A DNA stretch of 64,000 nt from Thermogemmatispora sp042408965 (GTDB lineage: Bacteria > Chloroflexota > Ktedonobacteria > Ktedonobacterales > Ktedonobacteraceae): NCBI GenBank assembly GCA_042408965.1, contig JBHOQN010000034.1:1-64000 (forward strand), in the 5' to 3' direction. A program made the translations under genes and the position numbers. Positions 42,044 to 51,155 of this stretch are shown here, piece by piece. The notes under the pieces were generated by a model. It had not been told where the DNA came from and did no database searches. It saw only the letters and a list, made by a program, of their open reading frames with translations. The first letter of the stretch is position 1, and each line of letters begins with the position of its first letter.

Positions 42044-45000
42044 ATGACGAGCGATCCGATCAGGCTGGTCTACATCTACGCACCTGAGGACAGGCCTCTG
42101 CTGGAGGACCTGGAGAAGCATCTGGCGCCGCTGCAGCGCCAGGGGTTGCTCACGACCTGGCACGCCGGGAAGCTGCTGCCGGGAAGCGATCGCCAGCGAG
42201 AGCGCGAGCGGCGACTGGAGCAGGCCCAGATCGTGCTGCTCCTGATCAGCCCGGACCTGCTGGCCACGGACGATTGCTACGATGCGACGATGCAGCGCAC
42301 CCTGGAGCGCCAGCGCCGCGGCGCGCTCCACCTTGTCCCCGTCCTGCTGCGCCCGGCCGCCTGGCAGGGTACGCCGTTCGCCCACCTGGAGCCCCTGCCC
42401 AGCAACGCGCAGCCGGTGACGCGCTGGAGAAACCGCGACGCCGCCTTTGCCGACGTGGTCGGCGGTCTGCGTGAGGTGATCGCCGTCTCCCAGGAGGAGA
42501 GAGCGCGCCTGCGTGGGCAGGACATCGCGTATAATGAAAGCAGACCGTCCAGAAAGGGAGCATCGATGCGAGAAGAGGTCATTGTCAGCCAGCCCGCAGC
42601 CCTGACCCCCACCCTGCTCAAGCGCGCCATCGCCCGCTATCGCAAGGAGCTGGCCAGCTATAAAGGCCTGGCACAGCATGAGCTGGCCCTGCGCACGGCC
42701 TTCCAGAACCTGCTCGCCGAGACGGCCTCGGCGGTGAATCTGAAGCTGGTGCCGGAGGCGACCATTGAGCGCGGCCTGCGCCCCGACGGCGTCCTCCGCG
42801 ACCTCAACGACTTCCTGACGCGGGGCCTCTGGGAGGCCAAACGCCCCGGCATCGATCTGGAGCGCGCCATCGCCGAGAAGCTCCAGGCCGGCTACCCCAC
42901 TCGCAACACGCTCTTCGAGGATACCCGGCGCGCCGTCCTCTTCCAGGATGGCCAGCGCCTCGAGTTCGACCTGCATAGCGATGCCGAGCTGCAGGAGCTG
43001 CTGCGCCGCTTCCTCACCTACAGCGAACCCCAGATCGAGCGCTTCGAGGCCGCCGTCGCCGAATTCAAAGATCAGATCCCCGTCCTGGCCCGCACCCTCC
43101 TCGAGATCATCGAGCGCGAGCGGCAGCAGAACCGCGCCTTCGTCGCCGCCCTCGAGCGCTTCGCCCAGCTCTGCCGCAGCTCCCTCAATCCCCAGATCAG
43201 TCAGGCCGAGATCACCGAGATGCTTGCCCAGCACCTGCTCACCGAGCGTCTCTTCCGCACCATCTTCGATAATCCCGATTTCGTCAACCGCAACATCATC
43301 GCCAGGCAGATCGAGCAGGTCATCCAGGCCCTCACCAGCCGCTCTTTCAACCGCCAGGAGTTCCTGCGCTCCCTCGATCGCTTCTACGGCGCCATTGAAG
43401 ACGCCGCCCGCGGCATCCGCGACTGGAGCGAGCGCCAGCACTTTCTCAACACCGTCTATGAGCGCTTCTTCCAGGGCTTCTCCCTCCAGAAGGCCGACAC
43501 TCACGGCATCGTCTACACCCCCCAGGAGATCGTCGACTTCATGGTCGCCAGCGTCGAGGAGGCCCTGCAGCAGCACTTCGGCCTCGGCCTCGCCTCGCCC
43601 GGCGTCAAGGTCCTCGATCCCTGCACCGGCACCGGTAACTTCATCGTCAACATCCTCCAGCGCCTCCCGCGCAGGGTTCTGCGCCAGAAATACCTCCAGG
43701 ACCTCTTCTGCAATGAGATCATGCTCCTGCCCTACTACATCGCCTCGCTGAACATCGAGCACGCCTACTACGAGCGCATGGGCGAGTACGAACCTTTCGA
43801 GGGCCTCTGCTTCGTCGATACCCTGGAGCTGGCCGAGGAGATCCACAGCGACGGCTCCGTCGTCGCCGTCCAACCCCGCCTCTTCCTGACGGAGGAGAAC
43901 ACCCTGCGCGTGGTTCGCGAGCAGGAGGCCGATCTCATGGTGATCGTGGGCAATCCCCCCTACAACGTCGGCCAGAAAAGCGAGAACGACAATAACAAAA
44001 ACCCCCGCTATCCCGTGATTGATCACCGCATCAAAGAGACCTATGTACAGGACTCACATGCATCACTGAAAATGCAGCTCTATGACGCCTACGTGCGCTT
44101 CTTCCGCTGGGCCACCGACCGCCTCGGTAGCCGCGACGGCATCATCTGCTTTGTCTCAAACAATTCGTTCATCGACCAGATCAGCTTCGATGGCATGCGC
44201 AAACACCTCCTCCAGGACTTCACTTGCATCTATCACCTCGATCTGCACGGAAATATACGCAAGAACCCCAGGCTCTCTGGTAGCAAACATAATGTCTTTG
44301 GCATTCAAGTAGGAGTGGGCATCACACTGGCGATTCGCTCATCCAGAGCCAGCGAGCGACAACTTTACTATTCTCGCGTGCCAGAGCACTGGAGTAAAGA
44401 GGAGAAACTCGCCTTTCTCCGCGAGCGGCGCAGCATCAGAGGCATCGAGTGGAGTGCGATTCAACCCGCTGGTCAGCGGTACTGGCTGGCGACGCAGACT
44501 ACTCCAGAGTACGCGACCTTCCTCCCTCTGGGACACAAAGCTGCAAAGCAGGGGAGTCACTCCGCAACGCTGACAGTCTTCTCCTCCTATTCTGGAGGCG
44601 TGAAGACAAACCGGGACGTCTGGGTCTACGATTTCCATCGTGAACACCTGGATCAGAAGGTCAGACGCTTTATCGAGGCGTATAACGCAGACCTTGATCG
44701 CTGGCAGAGGCGCACCGACCGCTCGCTCTCAGTGGACCAGTTTGTGACCTACGACGATAGACGCATTAAATGGAGCGGCGACCTCAAGAACGCTCTCGTC
44801 CGAGGGCAACGCGCGGAATTCCATCCACAGCATATCCGTCATGCCCTCTACCGTCCCTTCACCAGGATGTACCTCTACTTCGATCCCATGCTCAACAACA
44901 CTCTGGGCCTGCAGCGCCGTTACTTTGCCACCCCCGCCTGCGAGCGGGAGAACATCGCCATCGTGGTCAGCGATATCGGCTACCGCTCCAGCTTCAGCGT

Positions 45001-45724
45001 GCTGGCAACCAATCTGATCCCCGACCTCCACCTGCTGGCCGCCGTGGACACATTCCAGTGCTTTCCTTTCTACACCTACAGCGAGGACGGCACCACCCGC
45101 CAGGAGAACATCACCGACGCCGCCCTGGAGCGCTTTCAGCAGCGCTACGGCCCCGACGTGCACAAATGGGACCTCTTCTACTACGTCTACGGCCTCCTCC
45201 ACCATCCCCTCTATCGCACCCACTACGCCGACGCCCTCAAACGCGACCTCCCGCGCATCCCCCTGCTCCGCCGCGACGAGGCCTTCTGGGCCACCGCCAG
45301 CATCGGCCGCTCCCTCGCCACCCTGCACAGCGCATACGAGCAGGCCTCACCCTACCCCCTGCGCGAAATCGAGGACGAGCGCCTCCCCTACCGGGAGAGC
45401 CGCCACGTCGAGAAAATGCGCCTCACCCCCGACCGCTCCTCGCTCGTAGTCAGCCGCGGCCTCACCCTCTCCGGCATCCCTCAGGAGTGCTTCGCCTACC
45501 GCCTCGGCAACCGCTCCGCCCTCGAATGGGTCCTCGACCAGTACCAGCGGCGCATCGATCCCCGCAGCGGCCTGCTGAGCGATCCCAACCGTCCCGACGA
45601 CCCCGACGCCATCGTGCGCCTCGTTCGCCAGGTCATCACCGTCAGCCTGACCACCCTGCAGCTCATCGACGAGCTACAGCGCGCCGTCCAGCCCGACGAC
45701 TGGGGCGCCTCCCTCACCCTCTGA
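42044..45724 (+). CDS. TIR domain fused to a type ISP/IIG-like restriction-methylation enzyme
   Basis: 1226 residues. Residues 1-150 are a TIR_2 domain (RLVYIYAPEDRPLLEDLEKH; LLISPDLLATDDCYDATM; PVTRWRNRDAAF). At the position where TIR NADases carry catalytic Glu, this has Thr82 by alignment from memory. Residues 185-280 look like a PD-(D/E)xK nuclease: Glu213, Asp248 (RPDGV), Glu264-Ala-Lys266 (WEAK). A helical section follows, then GIVYTPQEIVDFM (488-500), SAM motif I VLDPCTGTGNF (523-533) and NPPY (637-640) of an N6-adenine methyltransferase. The C-terminal 550 residues probably hold target recognition. No helicase motifs were seen. It should cut and methylate DNA in one chain as phage defence. 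Confidence 0.85.
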   Translation: MTSDPIRLVYIYAPEDRPLLEDLEKHLAPLQRQGLLTTWHAGKLLPGSDRQRERERRLEQAQIVLLLISPDLLATDDCYDATMQRTLERQRRGALHLVPVLLRPAAWQGTPFAHLEPLPSNAQPVTRWRNRDAAFADVVGGLREVIAVSQEERARLRGQDIAYNESRPSRKGASMREEVIVSQPAALTPTLLKRAIARYRKELASYKGLAQHELALRTAFQNLLAETASAVNLKLVPEATIERGLRPDGVLRDLNDFLTRGLWEAKRPGIDLERAIAEKLQAGYPTRNTLFEDTRRAVLFQDGQRLEFDLHSDAELQELLRRFLTYSEPQIERFEAAVAEFKDQIPVLARTLLEIIERERQQNRAFVAALERFAQLCRSSLNPQISQAEITEMLAQHLLTERLFRTIFDNPDFVNRNIIARQIEQVIQALTSRSFNRQEFLRSLDRFYGAIEDAARGIRDWSERQHFLNTVYERFFQGFSLQKADTHGIVYTPQEIVDFMVASVEEALQQHFGLGLASPGVKVLDPCTGTGNFIVNILQRLPRRVLRQKYLQDLFCNEIMLLPYYIASLNIEHAYYERMGEYEPFEGLCFVDTLELAEEIHSDGSVVAVQPRLFLTEENTLRVVREQEADLMVIVGNPPYNVGQKSENDNNKNPRYPVIDHRIKETYVQDSHASLKMQLYDAYVRFFRWATDRLGSRDGIICFVSNNSFIDQISFDGMRKHLLQDFTCIYHLDLHGNIRKNPRLSGSKHNVFGIQVGVGITLAIRSSRASERQLYYSRVPEHWSKEEKLAFLRERRSIRGIEWSAIQPAGQRYWLATQTTPEYATFLPLGHKAAKQGSHSATLTVFSSYSGGVKTNRDVWVYDFHREHLDQKVRRFIEAYNADLDRWQRRTDRSLSVDQFVTYDDRRIKWSGDLKNALVRGQRAEFHPQHIRHALYRPFTRMYLYFDPMLNNTLGLQRRYFATPACERENIAIVVSDIGYRSSFSVLATNLIPDLHLLAAVDTFQCFPFYTYSEDGTTRQENITDAALERFQQRYGPDVHKWDLFYYVYGLLHHPLYRTHYADALKRDLPRIPLLRRDEAFWATASIGRSLATLHSAYEQASPYPLREIEDERLPYRESRHVEKMRLTPDRSSLVVSRGLTLSGIPQECFAYRLGNRSALEWVLDQYQRRIDPRSGLLSDPNRPDDPDAIVRLVRQVITVSLTTLQLIDELQRAVQPDDWGASLTL
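42530..42568 (+). promoter_or_regulatory. Internal TATAAT, Shine-Dalgarno and ATG at the TIR/nuclease junction
   Basis: TATAAT at 42530-42535, AAAGGGAG at 42553-42560 and ATG at 42566 (codon 175) lie in frame exactly between the two halves. The encoded linker (YNESRPSRKGAS) is unlike either domain. It reads as the former 5' region of an independent restriction-modification gene. Internal translation could still give a 1052-residue product without TIR. Confidence 0.5.
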
Positions 45725-45806
45725 GCCTCCCTGGAAGAGGGCTTGCAACCAGGCCCCACTCGTGCGAAGATGAGAGCGAGACATCTTTCGCCACCGAGGA
45801 TCATCC

Positions 45807-46733
45807 ATGCACACGAACGTCAGTCAGTATCTGCTGCTCGCCCCCGAAGTACGCGCCGCCCTCGACGAGCAGCGCCCCATCGTCGCCCTCGAATCCACCG
45901 TCATCGCCCACGGGCTGCCCTATCCGACCAACGTCGAAACAGCCCTGGCGATGGAGGAGGCCATCTGCGAAGAGGGGGCCGTCCCGGCTACCATCGCCAT
46001 CGGCGGCGGCCAGATTCGCATCGGCCTGGAGCGCGCCGAGATCGAGGAGCTGGCCCGCGCGCAGGAGGTGCTCAAGGTCAGCCGACGCGACCTGGCCGTA
46101 GCTCTGGCGACAGGCCGCCTGGGCGCCACCACCGTCGCAGGCACGATGCTCTGCGCAGAGATGGCCGGCATCCGCTTCTTCGCCACCGGCGGCATCGGCG
46201 GCGTGCATCGCGGCGTCGAGAGCAGTATGGATATTTCAGCCGACCTCAGCGAACTGAGCCGCACCGCGGTTCTCGTCGTCTGCGCCGGCGCCAAGGCCAT
46301 CCTCGATCTGCCCCGCACCCTCGAATACCTGGAGACCCAGGGCGTCCCCGTCCTCGGCTGGCAGACCGCCGAGTTCCCCGCCTTCTACACGCCCCACAGC
46401 GGCCTGCCCCTGCAGCAGCGCGTCGACGACGTGGAGCAGGTCGCCGCCATCGCCCGCACCCACTGGGAATGCGGCCTGCACGGTCTGCTCGTCTGCTGTC
46501 CCATCCCCACGGCCCACGCCCTGGACGCCGCCACGCTGGAAAGCGCCATTGCTGCAGCCAGCGCCCAGGCCAGCGCCGCCGGCATTCATGGCGCCGCACT
46601 GACGCCCTTTCTGCTCGCCCGGGTCGCCGAGGCCACCGGCGGCGCCAGCATCACCGCCAATCGCGCCCTGCTCCTCAACAACGCCCGCTGGGCGGCCCGC
46701 TTCGCCCGTGCCTATCACCAGCGAGGCGCCTGA
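45807..46733 (+). CDS. psuG: Pseudouridine-5'-phosphate glycosidase
   Basis: 308 residues, matching the family length. Interconverts pseudouridine 5'-phosphate with uracil and ribose 5-phosphate. Conserved segments include VALESTVIAHGLPYP, PATIAIGGGQIRIGL, the SRRDLA loop, ATGRLGATTVAGTM and ATGGIGGVHRG. ATG with GAGG eight bases upstream. The partner kinase psuK is not adjacent. It follows the TIR-RM gene by 82 bp, probably without functional connection. Confidence 0.95.
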   Translation: MHTNVSQYLLLAPEVRAALDEQRPIVALESTVIAHGLPYPTNVETALAMEEAICEEGAVPATIAIGGGQIRIGLERAEIEELARAQEVLKVSRRDLAVALATGRLGATTVAGTMLCAEMAGIRFFATGGIGGVHRGVESSMDISADLSELSRTAVLVVCAGAKAILDLPRTLEYLETQGVPVLGWQTAEFPAFYTPHSGLPLQQRVDDVEQVAAIARTHWECGLHGLLVCCPIPTAHALDAATLESAIAAASAQASAAGIHGAALTPFLLARVAEATGGASITANRALLLNNARWAARFARAYHQRGA

Positions 46734-46739
46734 GCACGG

Positions 46740-46756
46740 GCCGGACCGCGTCCGGC
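46740..46756 (+). terminator. Short hairpin after psuG
   Basis: GCCGGAC pairs with GTCCGGC around CGC, seven bases after the stop. It has no U tract. Confidence 0.3.
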
Positions 46757-46836
46757 AGCGCCTCCCCCCGTGAGAGCGATGCAGCCGAAGGAGCGGTCAC
46801 TCACCTCAGAGCGAGGACCCCCTGTACCACTCGATG

Positions 46837-46865
46837 TTGATTTCTGGCACGATAAGGACTACAAT
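46837..46865 (+). promoter_or_regulatory. Promoter of the small membrane protein
   Basis: TTGATT (46837-46842), 17 bp, TACAAT (46860-46865). The leader is about 60 nt. Confidence 0.6.
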
Positions 46866-46933
46866 AAGACTCTGGGGAGGCAGATACTCGTATCTGCAAG
46901 AGCCTGTGCACTCCTCGAAAGGAGCTTTGTGAC

Positions 46934-47311
46934 GTGATTACTGTTGCGCCAAAAGGCAAAGTCATAGGCAGCATCGTCATCACGATCCTCTGGATCTGCT
47001 GCTTTCTGTTTATAAAACCGACGCTGGTCTTCGATTTCGGCGGCGGGGTCAGCATCAACCTGCTGCTGCTGGCCGCGATCATCGGCCTGCTGGTGCTGGC
47101 CTTCTACCATATTTTGTACCCATCGCCGACCATCATCACCAAGCTCAGCCTGACGACGGCCCTGACGCTGGTCTGGCTGTCCCTGATCATCTTCTATCCC
47201 TTTAAAGATCCCAACAACACGGCAGCTGGCGCCGTCGGCTTCTTCACGCTGATCGGTGGTCTGGGTGTGGCCATTCTCTGGGTCTACTTTTTCTGCGATG
47301 AGCTGATCTGA
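46934..47311 (+). CDS. Four-helix membrane protein, unknown
   Basis: 125 residues starting at GTG 46934, with AAAGGAG nine bases upstream. Four hydrophobic helices are visible: GSIVITILWICCFLFI, INLLLLAAIIGLLVLAFYHI, LTLVWLSLIIFYP and GFFTLIGGLGVAILWVYFF. No charged motif or known domain stands out. It has its own promoter and is convergent with purH. Confidence 0.7.
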   Translation: MITVAPKGKVIGSIVITILWICCFLFIKPTLVFDFGGGVSINLLLLAAIIGLLVLAFYHILYPSPTIITKLSLTTALTLVWLSLIIFYPFKDPNNTAAGAVGFFTLIGGLGVAILWVYFFCDELI

Positions 47312-47312
47312 A

Positions 47313-47370
47313 CGCCCCTGGCCCGGCCGCACGCCGCCCCTGGCCCGGCCGCGCATCGACACTGATGCGC
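47313..47370. repeat. 18-bp direct repeat and hairpin between convergent genes
   Basis: CGCCCCTGGCCCGGCCGC is present at 47313-47330 and 47335-47352. Overlapping the second copy is a hairpin GCGCATC-GACACT-GATGCGC (47351-47370) that could terminate either gene. No U tract. Confidence 0.6.
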
Positions 47371-47423
47371 GGCTGCCATTGCGGCCCCCAGAAGGAGGCC
47401 CGCCCTCAGACAGCCAGAGCACC

Positions 47424-48992
47424 TCAATGGCGGAAGTGGCGCCGTCCCGTGAAAATCATGGCAATGGCGTGCTGGTTCGCCACGCGAATCGACTCCTCGT
47501 CGCGGATCGAGCCGCCAGGCTGGATGATCGCCGTCACTCCCGCCTTAGCCGCCGCCTCCACGCCGTCGGCGAAGGGAAAGAAGGCATCCGAAGCGAGCAC
47601 CGCGCCCCGCGCGCGCGAGCCGGCCTTCTCCACAGCAAGCTGCACACTGGTCACGCGGTTCATCTGACCCGCGCCCACACCCACCAGCGCCAGCTTGTGA
47701 GCCAGCACAATGGCATTCGACTTCACATGGCGCACCGCCTTCCAGGCGAACATCAGATCCGTCATCTCCTCCAGTGTAGGCTTACGCTCCGTGACCACGC
47801 GATATTCCAGCTCATGCTCACCGATCACATCCGCCGTCTGCAGGAGCAGCCCCCCACTCACGCTGCGCACATCGAAGCGACCAGACTTGAAGACCTGTGC
47901 GTTCAACGTGGCAGGATCGAGCGAGGCATGCGTCGCCAGCAGGCGCAGGTTCTTCTTCTGGCGCAGGACGGCCAGCGCCTCCGGCGTGAAATCGGGAGCG
48001 ATAACGGCCTCATAGAAGAGCTGATGGATCTCCTGCGCCACGTCCACATCGACCGTGCGATTACAGCCGATAATGCCGCCATAGGCAGAGACGGGATCAC
48101 CCGCGTGCGCCCGGCGATAGGCCTCGACCAGCGTGTCGCCACAGGCCAGGCCGCAGGGGTTCGTATGCTTGATGATCGCCACCGTGGGAGCCACGAAGCT
48201 GCCCGCGGCCGCCAGAGCCGCATCGAGATCGAGCAGATTATTGAACGACAGCTCCTTGCCATGCAGCACCTCGGCCGCCGCCACACTGGGCACGATCCCT
48301 CCCGCAGTCACGCCTCCCCAGCGGTAGAAGGCCGCGCGCTGATGCGGATTCTCCCCATAGCGCAGCGTCTGCACCCGCGTCAGGGGGAGCGTCAACTCCT
48401 CGGGGAAGTAGTCCGTGTCCTGCGAGCGCAGATACTCAGCGATGGCCGTATCATAGCTGGCCGTGTACTGGAAGGCCAGCGCCGCCAGGCGTCGGCGCGT
48501 CTCCAGGCTGACCTCCCCGCGCTCGCGCCACTCCTCCAGCACGGGCGCATAATCCTGCGGGCGCACCAGCACCAGCACATCCTGAAAATTCTTGGCGGCC
48601 GCCCGTATGAGGGTCACCCCCCCGATATCGATCTGCTCCTGCGCCTCCTCCAGCGTCACCCCTCCACGGCTGACGGTCTCCACAAAGGGATAGAGATTGA
48701 CCACCACCAGGTCGATCGGCTCGATCTGATGCGCCGCCAGCTCGCTCATATGCCCTGGATCAGCGCGCCGCGCCAGAATGCCGCCGTAAATATGGGGATG
48801 CAGCGTCTTGACGCGCCCGCCAAGAATCTCCGGAAACTGAATCAGGGCGCTGACGGGCTGCACCTCCACTTCGGCCGCCTGCAGCGCGGCCGCCGTGCCA
48901 CCGGTTGCAAAAATAGTCACCTGCTGAGCCGCCAGGGCGCGGCCCAGCTCTGGAAGACCTTCACGGTTGGCAACACTGATAATTGCTCGCAT
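47424..48992 (-). CDS. purH: Bifunctional AICAR formyltransferase / IMP cyclohydrolase
   Basis: 522 residues, the usual length, catalysing the last two steps of de novo IMP synthesis. The IMP cyclohydrolase domain is N-terminal (IISVANREGLPELGRAL, GRVKTLHPHIYGGILARR, VNLYPF). The AICAR transformylase domain follows (RYGENPHQRAAFYR, IIKHTNPCGLACG, SDAFFPFADGVEAAA). The start is ATG 48992 with AAAGGA about nine bases upstream; the longer frame encodes an Arg/Gly run from the 49042-49077 repeat and is rejected. Confidence 0.95.
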   Translation of the reverse strand: MRAIISVANREGLPELGRALAAQQVTIFATGGTAAALQAAEVEVQPVSALIQFPEILGGRVKTLHPHIYGGILARRADPGHMSELAAHQIEPIDLVVVNLYPFVETVSRGGVTLEEAQEQIDIGGVTLIRAAAKNFQDVLVLVRPQDYAPVLEEWRERGEVSLETRRRLAALAFQYTASYDTAIAEYLRSQDTDYFPEELTLPLTRVQTLRYGENPHQRAAFYRWGGVTAGGIVPSVAAAEVLHGKELSFNNLLDLDAALAAAGSFVAPTVAIIKHTNPCGLACGDTLVEAYRRAHAGDPVSAYGGIIGCNRTVDVDVAQEIHQLFYEAVIAPDFTPEALAVLRQKKNLRLLATHASLDPATLNAQVFKSGRFDVRSVSGGLLLQTADVIGEHELEYRVVTERKPTLEEMTDLMFAWKAVRHVKSNAIVLAHKLALVGVGAGQMNRVTSVQLAVEKAGSRARGAVLASDAFFPFADGVEAAAKAGVTAIIQPGGSIRDEESIRVANQHAIAMIFTGRRHFRH

Positions 48993-49041
48993 GCAATGAT
49001 CCTTTCGCTGGCCTGAATAGCCACAATTCACCGGCCATCTC

Positions 49042-49077
49042 CGCCCGCGCCGCCCGCGCCGCCCGCGCCGCCCGCAC
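49042..49077. repeat. 9-bp GC microsatellite in the purH leader
   Basis: CGCCCGCGC repeats almost four times. It lies in the predicted purH 5' untranslated region, about 50 bp ahead of the start codon. Confidence 0.85.
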
Positions 49078-49210
49078 CACTGCATCACTGCATATCAGAG
49101 GCACATTCGTTCGCGCCGCCCGGCGCAGGGGCGCGCGAGAGAGACCGGCCCTCCGAGCCAGTGCCAGCCACTTCCCCGGCGGCACCTGGCCAGAAGGAAT
49201 TTCAATGCAT

Positions 49211-49219
49211 AGTATAGCA
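49211..49219 (-). promoter_or_regulatory. Extended -10 promoter of purH
   Basis: On the minus strand TGC-TATACT. No good -35. The leader would be about 210 nt. Confidence 0.45.
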
Positions 49220-49523
49220 AAGATGCCCGAGGGCACGGAGAGCGGGGCAGCCTCACAGACCCCGGCGCGACCCCGCTCGGACAACGCACAGCGCGGATCG
49301 CCCCACCAGCGGCGCCAGGCTATGAAGAAATCTTAACCGATTTGTGGTACTTTCCTGCTATCAGCAGACGAAAGGCTAAAGAGCGGCAGGGTTCTGGGGT
49401 AATATCTCAACCAGATCAACCATTGCGCACTATTCAATACAAGGACCACGCAAGACATCTCAGCAGGATTCAGGCTGCAGCACTACGCTGCACACCTGCA
49501 CACAAGGGGGTCAGAAGCAACGT

Positions 49524-51008
49524 ATGCTCACACTCAAAGAGGCCACCCGGCCGACCGAACGCGCTCCCTCTCCTGAGCGCAAGAGGCGTCAGCGCCGTTT
49601 CTCTCCGCTGATGCTGGTGGGGGTGCTGGTGCCGCTGATGCTGGCGCTGATCGGGGGAGCGCTCTATGTGCTGCCGCGTGTCCTGGGAACGCACGCAGCG
49701 ACCAACGCAGCAGTCAATGCCGACTGCACCCTGATCGTCCCGGAGCACCCGCTGACGGCCCACGGCCTGGCGACGCCCTACCAGCTCGTAGCGACCGACC
49801 CGGCGCAGGGTCCCTGCCACGAGGCCAACGCCGATCAAGCGGCCTTTGTGCAGGCAGCAGTCATCGACCCCGCCACGGGGCAGATCTCTGTCTACGATCC
49901 GCTGGTGATCGACAGGGGGAGCCGGCCCGCCATCGCGCCCGTCGTGCCACAGTTGCCGGCCCAGGGAATCGTCGCCATCTGGTTCGGCTTCAACGGAGAG
50001 AACCTGACACTGCGCGGGAGCGGCAACAGCCTGGCCGAGGCCCACTGCGTGAACGGCATCCGCGGCTCGATCTTTGGCCAGTTCGCCTACTGCAACGCGC
50101 CCGCCTTCTTCCAGGCAGCCAACCGCGCCATTCACGCCGGCAAGCTCAAGCCGCCGCGCCTGGGGATGGCCCGCGACGGACTGCCCTGTCCCAGCGTGCG
50201 CGACTTCTCGGTCGTCGACCAGGACCAGAGCGATAACGTCACCACCGCCTATCTGATCACCCGAGACGGCCGCAGCGCCCAGATGACGACGCGCAACATC
50301 GCCCGCTTGCAGAACGCCCAGCCACAGGTCAACGGCAGCGATAACCGCCTGCTGGTGATCGGCATCGACGGCGCCCTCGGCTGCAAGCCCTGGATGGCCC
50401 CCGACCTGGCCGATCCGGGGAAGACCACCACCGCGCTGCCCCTCGACGAGCTGCAGGCCGCCGTCTGGCAGACCGCCCCGGTGGCCCTCGTGCCCAACGG
50501 CGATCCCATGGTGACCGTCAACGGCCATCCTAACCTGACCAAGCTCAACGCCTACCGCGCCGGCGTGGATCAGCCCCTGGTCAGCAACGCCACGCTCTCC
50601 AGCACCGTGCTCTACTGCGACAACCTGCTGGCCGTGGCCCCCATGCGCCTGCTGGTCGACGCCCATCTGACAAAGCCACTGCCGTCGCCGGACCCCGCGG
50701 CCGCCAACTCGCTCTTCACCTTCCTGGCGCAGCGCTTCGTGACCTCCTTCGAGGCCGACGGCCTCAACTGCACCCGGCTGCTCCACCTGCCGGACCCCGT
50801 CCAGGTGCAGCGCACAGCCCAGGGCGTGGCCATCGCCGCGACGATCAACGGCGAGCTGATCAAGACACCGCTGGACTGCAACGTCAACGGCACCCTGGTG
50901 GTGGGCTGCAACGGCACCACGACCATCAACGGCCAGACCTGCAGCCTGATGACCGATCGGCGCAATCACCAGATCGTCATCACCTGCCCGGCCCGCAACC
51001 AGCAATAA
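49524..51008 (+). CDS. Membrane-anchored extracytoplasmic protein, unknown
   Basis: 494 residues. A basic N-terminus (RKRRQRRFSP) precedes one membrane helix (LMLVGVLVPLMLALIGGALYVL, about 29-50) without a clear cleavage site, so an N-in/C-out anchor is likely. The external part has about ten cysteines (e.g. NADCTLIVP, AHCVNGIRG, AYCNAP, GLPCPSV, LNCTRLL, LDCNVNGTLVVGCNG, QTCSLM), suggesting disulphides. Recurring GIVAIWFGFNGENLTLRG-type strands suggest a beta-rich fold. No family recognised. It ends in a good hairpin terminator. Confidence 0.75.
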   Translation: MLTLKEATRPTERAPSPERKRRQRRFSPLMLVGVLVPLMLALIGGALYVLPRVLGTHAATNAAVNADCTLIVPEHPLTAHGLATPYQLVATDPAQGPCHEANADQAAFVQAAVIDPATGQISVYDPLVIDRGSRPAIAPVVPQLPAQGIVAIWFGFNGENLTLRGSGNSLAEAHCVNGIRGSIFGQFAYCNAPAFFQAANRAIHAGKLKPPRLGMARDGLPCPSVRDFSVVDQDQSDNVTTAYLITRDGRSAQMTTRNIARLQNAQPQVNGSDNRLLVIGIDGALGCKPWMAPDLADPGKTTTALPLDELQAAVWQTAPVALVPNGDPMVTVNGHPNLTKLNAYRAGVDQPLVSNATLSSTVLYCDNLLAVAPMRLLVDAHLTKPLPSPDPAAANSLFTFLAQRFVTSFEADGLNCTRLLHLPDPVQVQRTAQGVAIAATINGELIKTPLDCNVNGTLVVGCNGTTTINGQTCSLMTDRRNHQIVITCPARNQQ

Positions 51009-51051
51009 CGCACCCCTGAAGAGGTCGCCAGCCAGGCGAGAGAGAACACAA

Positions 51052-51089
51052 GAGAGGGAGCGGATCAGAGCACTGACCCGCTCCCTCTC
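51052..51089. terminator. Bidirectional terminator between convergent genes
   Basis: A perfect 12-bp stem, GAGAGGGAGCGG (51052-51063) with CCGCTCCCTCTC (51078-51089), and a 14-nt loop, followed by GTTTGCTTT on the plus strand. It is placed between the exported-protein gene and rpmA. Confidence 0.7.
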
Positions 51090-51155
51090 GTTTGCTTTGC
51101 CTGGGTTGGCGCGGCACTGACGCTCGCCCGCGCGATGCGTGTGCGTATGCGCCGG

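Larger units (their letters stand above)
48993..49523. other. Divergent intergenic region between purH and the exported protein gene
   Basis: 531 bp with no supported gene. It holds the purH promoter and the 9-bp microsatellite. 49330-49500 is AT-richer and should contain the plus-strand promoter, for which only weak boxes (e.g. TGC-TATCAG at 49349-49357) were seen. Confidence 0.45.

Noticed and set aside
41720..44026. 768-codon open frame on the minus strand, antisense to the XRE and TIR-RM genes
   Set aside because: Composition (Gly/Ala/Leu/Asp runs) is that of a GC-driven shadow frame. The plus strand has clear conserved motifs over the same region.
47379..49016. 545-codon plus-strand frame over purH
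   Set aside because: purH motifs on the minus strand are unambiguous; the plus frame has no family features.
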